Source: Elmis aenea (Eukaryota > Arthropoda > Insecta > Coleoptera > Elmidae). Taken from it: DNA of 64,000 nt. The position numbers and the translations under genes were made by a program. A model generated the notes under the pieces. That model had not been told where the DNA came from, did not search any database, and worked only from the letters and a program-made list of their open reading frames with translations. How positions within the stretch are numbered: the first letter of the stretch is position 1; every line of letters begins with the position of its first letter. Shown piece by piece: positions 9,574 through 20,320 of the stretch. The stretch is from contig OX393581.1 in the NCBI GenBank assembly GCA_947652605.1, forward strand, positions 25,848,788-25,912,787. Direction: 5' to 3'.

Positions 9574-12500
9574 CTTCGACAACTATTTTAAAATCTATGA
9601 GCACTTTTGACCAGGATAATTTTTGATATCACGGTATAAGTGTAATTAAGAAATCTTTTATCCTATTTTTGAGACGAATCGCTCGTTGAATCTATACCAG
9701 TTTCTAGACTGTCGTGTCTCCGTCAGGTTATTTTTTTTTTCACAGGCACTTGTAGTTAGTAGCGATCGTCGTTAGTAATCGACGTTCATCTAAAATTATA
9801 TTGATTTAGTCGATGTAGGTTTACCATTAAAATAACGCCTTCCAGTTTGTGCCTAAAATATAATCTTCATCTCCATTTATCCTCCAACTTATGTGTTTAA
9901 AACGTTCAGTTGATTCTCTAACTATAGTTCTGTAACATGTATTTTCGTATTAATCTCTAAATTTATCAAAGTCTATTTATGAGTGCTGATTTATTTGTTT
10001 GGTTTAGTTGCGTATATCAATGTGTTCTAATATTTCGTTTCGTTCGTCTTATGTAACACAAACCACAAGTAAAATCAAGTTTGTAAGTATCTTTGATTTT
10101 TTAGCACCTTTTATGTTTTGTACAATTAATTTTAGTTTTTGGGTAACATTTTTAATGAAAAATGTGTTTGTATTAAACTGAATTTTTATGTTTATCGAAA
10201 AAGGAAATGTCAGAATTTTCTGTACTTAAAAAAATAAAAGCTTTGCAGTTACAGAATGTTTAGTGTAAGAATGTTCTAGTTACAGAAATATTTCTACAAC
10301 TGTAGTGTACGCTTTATTTAATAAAAGGGAGTGGTCATTGAGGGTTTAGCCAGGCATCACCGAAAGACATTTCGGTAATTGCCACTGAATAATTTAGTAA
10401 TATCATAATAACGGTAGCGGTCGCTATGCGTCATTTAAGATAAGTACACGGTGCCCACATAACATTATTTTATCAACAACGAAGTAAATTCTGTCGTGCC
10501 CAAAAGAAATAAACGAAAAATTATCGTCCAATTTATAATCTTCTTATTCTTTAATTAATTTTCATGATTCATAAGAGAATTATTCGTGTGAACCCTTTCC
10601 TTAAAATCAATTAGTTTTGTGGTGGTCATGAATATAATTGAAATTTATTACACTCCCATTTTGATTTCGTAAATTATTGTTATCTCTATCAACTTTTTTT
10701 ATTACATCGAAATGTATAAGATATGATGTAAAGCCAGCCATAAAGGGATGTATAATTCATTGTGAAGAAGAACAAACAAAGCTATTAGTAGTTGTTGTTT
10801 GTGATATACTTTCAGATCATTTGAAATTTAAATTGGACTTCGTTTTATTGATTGAATTTAAAATTGCAGTAGTTTAAATGTTGGATACGTTTTTTGTAAC
10901 ATCTTTAGTGTTTCTTAAGTTTACGGACAAGCAAAATTAAATGTAAAATCTTTTGAAAAAATGCATGTAAAAAAAATACATACTTTGATCCTAGATATTA
11001 AATCCTTACCGATGGTTTAGAGTTGAAAGGTTTTGAAAGTCACAATTAAATGATTTCTAAGCTTATTAGCTGTAAATAACGGGAAGTTTTAAGCAAGTAG
11101 CTTAAGTTTAGAAATGTGTTTTCCTTGAAAAAAGTGCAAGCACTTTTTGAAAATATAACTTTGAATTTTTGTAGTCAGCATATTTTAATGGTAATTCCGA
11201 TTGTGCATCAAAATACTAATGATCCGTAAAACCGTTGACCAATTTGTTTGTCTCGATAAAAATCCGTTTGTCTTTCATGTCGGTAGAGCTTTTTGTAGAT
11301 ATTGACTGTGCTGATTCCTATCTCTTGGGTGTTTGAAGGAGGTCTCGTGAAATTGCCTTTAAAGAAACCTTACTGTCGTCAATCTACAGCTGACAGTATT
11401 TTCATGGTTCTGTGAATTTATTCTTTTGAGTGAGAAATGCTATAAAATATTTCGATTAAAATAAACTGCGGATTTTTACTTTGTTTTGTTTCTTACACTT
11501 AAAGTTTGTATTTTTTTTTGTAAGCTTACCAATCACATTTTTTTTAAGCTGAACGTGTTTTTTCCTTTACTGGTAAACGACCCAAGAAAGATGGCTTGTT
11601 CTTGCAATAAAAATAAGAAATTCCAGAGCGCAATAAAGAAGGATTTATGCACGCGTTAGGCAAATGTGTTAGGGAAACTATTCTTAGTTTTCTGCTTTAA
11701 ATAATACCTAAAATTTTCAACCGATGTACTTGGTTGGTATTACATACATTTGTTTAAGTAAATATTTTCCTGAATTTCACTTTTTTTTTTTTTAATATTT
11801 CCCGTGCTTCTGTTTATAAAACATTTCGTACAGGTAGAAAAAAAATTATTTGATTATGTAAATAGCAAAAATTGCGCCCGTAAGAAAAAAATTAGTTTGT
11901 TGTCATGAAACACAAACTACATATTTATAAAAATAGCACTAAATTTTCGTTTAATATTACGACTAACATTACAGACAGAAGATATAACAGCAGTTGCTTC
12001 TTATATTTACACCCTTTATATTTTCAATGGGGTGGTGGTAAAAATTTCGTATCGTTTTTGACTTGCAAATCGTTGTAGCTTAAGGCGACATTTTTATACA
12101 ATTTTCGAGGCTCGCTTCAAAGCCGAAAAAGCGCCAATTTCGTCGTTCCTAAAGAATTTTTAGATGTGAGTAAAGTTAACAGCTAATTTCCATTCTTTGT
12201 TCGTGAATCCCTGTGCCTATAACTACGTTATATTTGGCGACTACGCCCCTAACTTTGTTCTTATAATCTCCTTTCTCATAAAAAGGCGTTAGGAGTGTAG
12301 GGACTTGAAGTGTGGGACCGCAACTGCTAATTTTATTGTTATGCAAAAATCGTGTTGATTGCCACATTGTTCACAAAAAACTTTAGAAGTCGTATTTTTT
12401 ACAGTTGATTCTTCGTTTGTTTGAATTTTTTGGAGCAAGAGTTTAAAGATGCGCTTTTACAAGCAAATCATCGCCAGAACTATTTGTTAAAATTCTGCTT

Positions 12501-14531
12501 CCATAGCTTTTGTAAGTTAATAAAAAATTCTGTGCATGTTTTTAATCTAGTATTAAAAACTAACATCACAGTATTCGCAAAAAGGACAACAAACTTAAAG
12601 TCAAAATCGTAAGTCTTGCTAAAATACCTTACAATAAACACGCAACTTTTGATCTTGTTTTGTTCAAAACAGAATTTATTATGACCACCAGCGCTACATC
12701 TGCTGCCTCAGAAATTAGTAATTATTTAATCAGTTCTCTGGTTAAACACACATCTGATATTTTCAGTTTGAAATTAATTTCATATCACATCGACCAGACT
12801 TGGTGATAGACATGTCGATCGGCAATGTACCAAATTGGAATTCATAGGAAATTCAGTAGCTATGTCTGCTTCTGTTTTAATTGCCCATTAAGAGAGATTG
12901 AATTAGCGGCTATCTTTGCTTTTTGCTTTGCTGGCAATATTCGTGTCTCGCTCAGCTCTGTCTAGCTCATTATGGGCTTAGTTATGTCACTAAATTAGTT
13001 ACTTTGATTCTAAAGTTATGATTAAAGGAAATAACGGTAAAAGTAAGACGTTGATTAGTCGTTAAGATTCTGTGGAGTTTAGTAGCAATACACTACAGGT
13101 ATGGACGAATATAAATGTAATAACATTTTAAATTTAAGATGAAAATTTTAAAATCGTCATTTAAATTAATTGAGAACAATAATTAATTTTTATGGCATAA
13201 ATACCGAATGTGTTTTGGTCATATGCATTCTTTAGATTGAATTTTTTTAATTTTTTTCTGGATAAAGTGCAAAGTAAACCCCCTTACAATTTTTTCACTC
13301 TTTATAAAAAAATTTAAATCGTAATATAAATGCTTGAGGGCCAATAATCATTATTAAAGACATAAATAACGTGTGCATGAAGTTGCAAGCCATATTATAT
13401 GCTTCAGTTTATAAAATTTTCAATATCTTGAATATCTTGCAACTGTGTCACAACTCACAACTGTTTATTAAGATGCGCGACGGAAGAGTTGTGAAAGGTT
13501 AAAAACAGAGCATGAAATTTATATCCCTCTCAGGGGTATCACAGTCAGTTGAACGCCCGTTAAATACTGAAGACTTTCGCAGCCTTCCGGAATATATAAC
13601 AACGAGCAATCGACCTTTTTCTAGTTAAAATTCGCGGTGTGTCATTTGGCACGTTTTGAAAATTAAACAGAAAATCCCGCAGTCTGGAACTACAAAATCT
13701 AATAAACATTTCCTAATGAGCTCGGAATGGAGCAAAATTGCGACCAGGGCTGCTGCTGCTACATTATTACAGTTGCATGTGTACTTAACCACTGCGGAAT
13801 TGGATTCAAACCACAATATAAAGAATTGCTGGATTGTATTTTATTTTATGCACATGCAGCGAACCTCTACTAGTATTAATTTGGATTTGTAATTGCATGG
13901 CTTTTATTATACAGTACATTATACAGCTACAACTATATATTTGTAAGTCTCATGCAAACGTTTCAAGCATTCTTCTCCTTAATTTACGAATATACTTTTT
14001 TGAAATCGCCAAATGTTTTTCCTTACATTACATTATTGTTGCCCAAGTTTTGTAATATTTCACTGAGGTCCTTCTACAAAATTTAAGTTTATGCAGTGAG
14101 CTTTTAAGAGCTTTCCCCTTCCAAAAAAAGACAAAATCTCAATCTTCTGCGAAAAAAACCATATGGCTTTCTTTTTGGCATGTTTTCAAGCAAACATATG
14201 CAGAAGAGTTTTAGAATTATAGTCAAGGTTTATTCAAAATTTTACAACAGCAAAGGCCAAATTCTTGTAGGCGAAATACTTTGCTGGTTTAGTACGGCAG
14301 TTGCAGAGTGCATCTACATTTCTACGAATTATCCAGGATTTTGTTTTTTTTTTGAGCTGAGATATCGTTCTTATCGACCTGGTTAGGTACTCTGCGACTT
14401 TTATTTATTTTTGACTCTCAAAAAAGACTACAGAAAAGCGATTTGAATGTGATGAAGAAGTTAAAATCGCTGTGGGGGAAAATTTTACAGGTCTGGTAAA
14501 ATATTTCTTTTCAAATGGTATAAGATTGTTA
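9574..14531. other. about 5 kb of AT-rich DNA without supported features
   Basis: I find no reverse transcriptase, transposase, tRNA or splice-supported coding exon here. Occasional ORFs of 60-78 codons (for example 10677-10877 and 13656-13892) have no recognisable motif and compositions expected by chance. Poly-T and poly-A runs are common. Confidence 0.45.
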
Positions 14532-14539
14532 GAAAATCG

Positions 14540-15038
14540 AGGTCCGTCAACTTGCCCCCCCCCATTTGGATTTAATAAATTTTTTTTTTTTTGCGCTAGA
14601 TTGCGCTAAGCTAGCGCGACATTGCGCCACAAATAAAAAAACTAGCGCCTCAAAGGTTACAAATTTACAGCACTTCGTCATTTTTAAGGCGCTAGCTTTT
14701 TCATTGGTGGCGCAATTTATCGCAATAAAGAAATCGTTTGAATTCGACATGGGGGGCTAGCTTTAAATTATCAAAATGTTATAACTTCGTTATTTTAGGG
14801 GCGCTAGCTTTAAGATTGGTGGCGCAATGTGGCGCTAGCTTAGCGCAATCTAGCGCAAAAAAATGCGATTTTAACCTGGGGGGCTTGCGTCAATTTGCCC
14901 CCCCTCCAACTGTAAATGTTTAACCTTTGAGGCGCTAGCTTTTTCATTGGTGGCGCAATGTGGTGCTAGCTTAGCGCAATTTAGCTCAATAAAAATAATT
15001 TTTAAAATTTAAATGGGGAGGCCAAGTTGACGGGCCTG
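14540..15038. mobile_element. hAT-like element made of GCTAGC modules, TSD GAAAATCG
   Basis: The left end AGGTCCGTCAACTTGCCC and the right end (reverse complement) CAGGCCCGTCAACTTGGCC form inverted termini, flanked by an exact 8-bp duplication GAAAATCG at 14532-14539 and 15039-15046. The 5' C seems to be missing on the left. The interior is a series of related modules in both orientations with GCGCTAGC, GGTGGCGCAAT and TAGCGCAA, plus runs of C or G next to the ends. The short ORFs across it are by-products of the repeats. There is no transposase. Confidence 0.85.
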
Positions 15039-15046
15039 GAAAATCG

Positions 15047-16037
15047 ATGGAATGAGTGTGTAGATGTCGAAAAACTAACGTTTGATTTAGCCCTTTATTC
15101 TGTTTGGGGTCTGTAGATTACTTAATCATTTTCCTTTTAATAAAAAGTTAATCGTTAAAACTTGATTTCCATTTTACTGTCAGTAGTGACTTTAAAATTC
15201 TTAAAACCTAGAGATTATTTTTGTGCAGTCTCAAACTATTCTCTAATTAACTCTGCTGTCTGCTCGCTAGAAGATTTGCAAAACGAAAGCATTATATACA
15301 ATCGTGGTTTATGTGAGTTCCAGTGTCAGAATTTTATTGTATTTTAATCACCACTTTTCTTGGTATCATTTGTTTTTGTTAAACGTGTAAGTGACGGAAT
15401 AAAAAAAGATTTAATTTCGAAAATGAATGTAATGATATTTCACGACTTTAAATAAACGAGCAGTTTTTCAAGGAGCGCTTCCAAGACCTCATAATCGGAT
15501 ATCGCCTTCTCCTTCTTAGCGGTTAATTGTTCCAATAACAATATCAAAGTTGCTCACGCACAAAGACTATTAGTGTAAAGTAGTAGTGCATTAGGTTGGC
15601 ACCCCAGCTCATTATTGAATCGTTAAGCGCGAGGGTGGTAGACTTCTCCTTAGCTTAGTCGATGGAAGCCGATACTATTGAAATGCGAGGCGGTACTCGC
15701 GGTCCTCAATCTGATTAAGACTAAGATGTGGCATAATTTTTTATTTATGACGGTAATAACACTGTAGGCATAACTAAGTACGTGTTCAGTTTCATCCAAT
15801 TAAATTTGTTAATGTATCGCGATAGTCAATTATTACGCCCTTCATTGTGCCTCCCTTACTACAAAACCGACGCCTCGATTTTAGTTTTGTAATTTAAAAT
15901 TGAATTTGCGAATAATCTATTGTCAAGTTAAATTAACTTTGGGGAATTTGACCTTAGTAACTTTAAATAATTAAAAATTTAACTAAGGCAAAATTTCGTT
16001 ACGAAATTGCTTTAAGTTGGAGTCAAAGTATAAACTG
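15047..16037. other. unassigned DNA
   Basis: No gene recognised. At 15593 TTAGGTTGGCACCCCAGC resembles the start of a mariner inverted repeat, but no partner end or transposase follows. The patch 15590-15720 is less AT-rich than its surroundings. Confidence 0.35.
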
Positions 16038-16128
16038 TACAGGGTGTATCAAATTTGAATGTTTTACGGGGTATCTCGGTTATTGTAATAGTTTTTTTTT
16101 TTTTGAGAAAAGAACGCCTACCTAATCA

Positions 16129-17657
16129 CATTATAAATCTCTCATTAAAAAATGGCATATTTCCTAACAAACTTAAATGTGCAAAAATCAAACCAATTCA
16201 CAAAAAAGGGGATTTAAGTGACATAGGAAACTATAGACCCATAGCCATCCTCACAAACATTAGTAAGATATTTGAAAAAATAATCTGCAACCGAATTGAA
16301 AATTACGTAGAACACTTTGGCTTAATAAACAACTCTCAAAATGGATTCAGAAAAGGCAAAACAACTACCCGCGCTATTTATATGGCAATACGAAATGTAC
16401 TTCAATCCCTCAATAAAGACAAACACACCATGGTCATGTGTGTTGATCTCTCAAAAGCTTTCGATAGTGTTGACCACGAGATACTGCTAACAAAATTAGA
16501 ACACTATGGTATACGAGGGACCGCCCATAACCTTATAACATCTTATCTTTCGGAAAGAAACCAATATGTTGCCGGAAAAGACTCGTCAGGTAAAATTCTA
16601 AAATCTAACAAAAAGACAATCAAAAAAGGAGTCCCGCAAGGATCAATCTTAGGCCCCCTGTTATACATACTGTACACAAATGATCTTCCAGTTTTTGCCA
16701 AAACTTCCCTTATACAATTTGCCGATGACACATCTGCTATTATTAGTGACTCGGATTCAAAAAATTCCGAACAAAAACTCTTTGACTGCTTAGGCCAACT
16801 CCAACTTTGGTTCACATTAAACAATCTAACCTTAAATGTCAATAAAACTCAAGTAATAAAATTTTCACAAAGTAAATTAACCTCCGACCTAAAACTTAAA
16901 AACAATTCCACAACTATAAATGTTGTTAATAAAATATCATTTCTTGGTTTAGGTATTGACTCTAGACTGGACTGGTCATACCACATCGAACGCCTGTCAC
17001 AAAGCCTGTCACGGTATCCTTTCGCACTAAAAAACCTAAAAAAATTAGTTAGTACAAACGCGGCCAAAACTGCATATTATGCGTATGTTGAATCTAGGTT
17101 ACGCTATGCTATAATTTTTTGGGGAAACGCTAGTGACTCTGCACGCCTCTTTATTATACAAAAGCGATGTATAAGAACTATTTTTGGTCTAAACTACCGA
17201 GATCATTGTAAAGACACTTTTCGTGACAAAGAAATATTAACTTTTTACGGCCTATTCATTCTCGAAGCCATTCTTTTCGTAAGAAATAATTTTGATCTGT
17301 TTGAAGTGAATATAAGAAACCATGCAGCCAATACACGACATAAAAAAAATCTTAAGCCCGATTGCTTCAAATATACTTATCTTCAAAAAAATGTTGCCTC
17401 TATAATTATTGCAATATATAACAAATTTAATACATCACCTGAGAGTATAAAAAATTTACGCACTCCCGACTTGAAGAAAAGATTAAGAAATGTCCTAATT
17501 TCTAAAGCTTACTATGGAGTTAGTGAATACCTTAATGACGATTACTTTAAAAACTCCTTTAAGTAATATTGTATATATTCGTATATATGTGTATTTTTAT
17601 ATCATTACTGTGACATGTTCTACGCCTTTTTGGATTTTTCAGAACAAATAAAGACTA
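16129..17657 (+). mobile_element. 5'-truncated LINE insertion, TSD CTAATCA
   Basis: A 1529-bp insertion bounded by an exact 7-bp duplication CTAATCA (16122-16128 and 17658-17664). The boundary is confirmed by alignment with the uninterrupted fold-back arm at 42.7 and 43.5 kb. It contains the distal RT and C-terminus of a LINE ORF, then a 3' UTR with AATAAA and GACTA at the end. The same UTR is at 1-121. 5' truncation plus a short duplication is typical of target-primed reverse transcription. Confidence 0.9.
16130..17566 (+). pseudogene. LINE reverse transcriptase, N-terminally truncated but open
   Basis: The reading frame is uninterrupted to its stop, but the first 25 or so codons of the apparent ORF (16055-16129, MNVLRG onward) come from the fold-back arm, so the upstream ATG is accidental. 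Counting from that Met, RT landmarks are KPIHKKGD (46-53), NYRPIAILTNISKIFEKII (59-77), QNGFRKGKTTTRA (95-107), CVDLSKAFDSVDH with catalytic Asp131, GVPQGSILGPLLY (192-204) and FADDT with Asp224/225. The rest is thumb and C-terminal region without RNase H. The FADDT and GVPQGS pattern fits CR1/jockey-like LINEs (inferred). The endonuclease and upstream RT region are missing, so it cannot retrotranspose by itself. Confidence 0.88.
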
Positions 17658-18065
17658 CTAATCAAATATTTTATATTGCTTTCCACTTTGGCCTTTCAGA
17701 CGAAAAATGAAATTTCATAATTTTTGAAAATTTGCTAAAACTTATTTATTAAAATTTTTAAAAAATGGTATGCAGGGTTATTTATTAATATTTCAATGCT
17801 TAGCTTAAAACCAAAATTAAAATATTTTTAGCGACTTTGACTTTCGAGATATGAAGTAAACTTGTATTTTTTAAATGGAATCTCTAGTTGGCCATGACTT
17901 TATATGAAAGAGGGTTTTTTAGCTTTTCAAAAACATATGGTTTTGTATGTGTTACAAAATATAACCGAAATTTAGCTAATTTTGTAAAAATTTCCTTATC
18001 AGTTTACCATGATTTCGTAAACAAGTTACCTATGTTTGTAATTTATGTATAATGTAAACTTGACT

Positions 18066-18972
18066 AGTTGAAAAAATAAATAAATCAAGCCCTACCCCAT
18101 TTGAAAGAGAAAACAGTGACGTAGTTTTTACTGGTAGTTGATGCATACAATATTAAATTTAGCCTAACTGCACTGCAGCTCTGGAAGTCTAATATTTATT
18201 ATTTTAATCTTTAACGGCACACTGCAATTATTTACCACCTCTTAGTGTTCTCTGCGCTGACGTTATTAATTTTTTATTATCGTAAAGTGTTGTAGCACAG
18301 CTAGTGGTCTTGGCTTGTAGCTGTTCATCATCATTACCTTTGGTTATTTCTTTTTCCACAAGACCGAATGGACATTAAGATAAATCGCTTCACGTAATAT
18401 TCTTAACAGCCGGTTCGAGTTGTTTATGCGTTATTAAAAATTAATCACATTCTAACAGAAATTTAAGCTTGTATTATTACGCGGAAAAATTTGAAAAAAA
18501 AAGATCTGGAATAGAATATCTACAATGTATACCTCACCTCGTTTTTTGATTGTAGGACTTTACTTTAGAAAGTAAACTTTTCTATTTACAGTATTAAAAT
18601 TCAAATAGGAGCCTGCGTAATCTTTTTCTTCGATAGGTAAAATTTATTCATGCTCTGCTTAACTCCATAAAAAAAGATATGTCAAGAGCACGCATCCTAT
18701 TTGAATTTACAACAACCATTGCTTAGACATCGATTTATATTCCGAACAAATATTGGCTAAATTTATTCCTCGCACGCCATATGTCTCTATCGGTGAGATC
18801 AAACTGTATGTTATTCATGCAAAGCAACTCAGTCCTTTTATTCTATTTCTGAGTATTTTTATTCGGAATAAAATCAAGTCCTTACATAAACACACTTGCT
18901 TTTTGCCAACAGATACGAAGACCAAGCTAAATCTATTAAGAATAAAATTTCGTACCTTCATATTATTTAGTT
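18066..18972. other. unassigned DNA
   Basis: No supported gene, RNA or complete element is visible. Mixed AT-rich sequence with short chance ORFs. Confidence 0.4.
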
Positions 18973-19340
18973 TAGTGTTTCTTAACCTTTTTGTATTTGT
19001 GCCCCCCTTTTCCATATTAAATTTTATTGCGCGCCCTTCCTTTTCAATTTTTATTTTTATGGTGCTTCTTCCAATTCTTTTATCGTAATCCTATTTGTTT
19101 TTATCCCTGCAATGTCTTTTGACTAAATGTATTATATTAAAAATGCGCATTTTAGTACCTTTTGTGCTAACGTAAACATTGAAATTTGGAACATTGCTGT
19201 AATCCTTAGTATGTATTTTATGTCGTTGTTTTTTTGTTTGTTTAAATAGTTTTGCCTTCGATTTCCACTTTTTTCGCGCCATTTCTTTAGATATATCGCG
19301 TCTCCCTTAGAGGCAGCGCCCCACAGGTTGAGAATCAGTG
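18973..19340. mobile_element. hAT-like MITE, diverged
   Basis: The left end TAGTGTTTCTTAACCTTTTT and the right end (reverse complement) CACTGATTCTCAACCTGTGG are related inverted termini of the widespread CAGTGNTTCTCAACC type, each followed inward by a GC-rich run (GCCCCCC and GGGGCGC). The flanks share only TTAGTT, so the 8-bp duplication is decayed or the ends have mutated. The ORFs across it are chance. Confidence 0.6.
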
Positions 19341-20024
19341 ACATTAGTTATTTACCTCTAAGGTTGTTTAAATGTCAAAGACAAGTTGATTTAAAAGTAG
19401 TCAATGAATTTCTTAAAATAGTAGAAGCAGTAAAAATATGGAGTCCACCTGAGAGAATTTTCGGATCATAAAGTGTTATGTGTTACGATTTAAAAAAAAG
19501 AGTTTAAGCGTTTGTGAATGCAAGGAGAGTTTTAATTTAGCTGTTTGTGATCAAGCGTCTTTCTTGGCTGCAATTTGCCGCTGAAATAAAGAATTTGAAC
19601 GTGAAAGGAATTCCTGTTAAGCACAAAAAAGGCAAGATGTCCTCCTACGGCTGTTACCGAAAAAAAAATTGCTGCTATGGAAAAGATAACTGAAGATGAC
19701 CAAAAAGCCACCAATAATGCATCAACTTAAGATTGGATCCTTAGCTGTTAAAACAGTCCTCCTCGATCACCTGCCTGTAAAAAATGTCGTTTGAGCTCCA
19801 AAATGCAGATTGTGCAAGAATTTGTTATGAAACTTTGGATCTTATGAGCAATGTTTGGTTATTTATATATCGTACTTATGTCAAACGCCTCACATCTAAC
19901 GATAGAAAGGCGTAAGAATAAGAAGAAGATATACTTATAGTCATAATTAATCATTTAAATAAGATTTTCTACGACTACCTCTGTAAATGACAATAATTAC
20001 TGTATAGCTTGCATGCATAGTAAG
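19341..20024. other. unassigned DNA
   Basis: A moderately complex stretch at 19520-19860 reads in broken plus-strand frames with fragments such as KKLLLWKR and KITEDDQKA. I could not tie it to a family; it may be an old transposase or chance. Confidence 0.3.
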
Positions 20025-20320
20025 AGGGTCTTTAGGCATGGTTAGCAAAAGGCATAGTTTTCTAGAAATCATCAAAGTAGACTCATGTCAAACTTGACGG
20101 TTAACAGCGGACGAACAAATGTGTTTACTATCAGCAAAAAAAGAGCATAAAATCGCATGTATTATGTGATCGTAGAAAAAGTATAGTACAAAACGAGTTG
20201 TAAAGCAATTACGCACTCGTGACATAGGTACGCACTCGCCTATATGCGGCTCCGTGCGCAACTATTTCACTCGTGCGTAATATGCTTCTTACAACTCTAG
20301 TTATGTAATATCCTGTAATA
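20025..20320 (+). repeat. dispersed repeat with CACTCGT-rich core, copy 1
   Basis: About 280 bp is homologous to the reverse complement of 55855-56150. Shared blocks include GGGTCTTTAGGCA, TTTTCTAGAAA, CAAAGTAGACTC, GTTAACAGCG, GTTTACTAT, AGTTGTAAAGCAATTACG and CGGCTCCGTGCGCA. The 3' part is locally rich in CpG and has short inverted motifs (ACTCGTG and CACTCGT) around the centre GCGGCTCCGTGCG. Superfamily unknown; no ORF. Confidence 0.75.

Larger units (their letters stand above)
16038..18065 (+). mobile_element. fold-back element (family B) split by a LINE
   Basis: It begins TACAGGGTGTATCAAATTTG and continues with GAATGTTTTACGGGGTATCT, the same arm as at 42636 and (inverted) 43633. The arm is interrupted at 16128 by the LINE and resumes after it (17665 to about 18065) with blocks such as TTTGGCCTTTCAGACG, CTCTAGTTGGCCATGACTTT and CATGATTTCGTAAACAAGT that match the inverted right arm of 43108-43633. 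The second arm is missing, so this copy is truncated on the right. No coding sequence of its own. Confidence 0.8.

Noticed and set aside
14547..14923. Three short ORFs with similar sequences
   Set aside because: Similarity comes from the GCGCTAGC modules of the hAT-like element, on both strands.
15593..15720. TTAGGTTGGCACCCCAGC as a mariner end
   Set aside because: No second inverted repeat, TA pair or transposase could be found around it.
16543..17067. Minus-strand ORFs across the LINE (16543-16842 and 16849-17067)
   Set aside because: Antisense shadows of the reverse transcriptase frame with no motifs of their own.
18753..19088. 111-codon Phe/Leu-rich ORF
   Set aside because: Half of it lies in the hAT-like MITE 18973-19340; the hydrophobicity follows from T-rich DNA.
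19520..19860. Possible transposase fossil (KITEDDQKA and similar)
   Set aside because: Fragments too short and out of order to tie to any family; left as unassigned.
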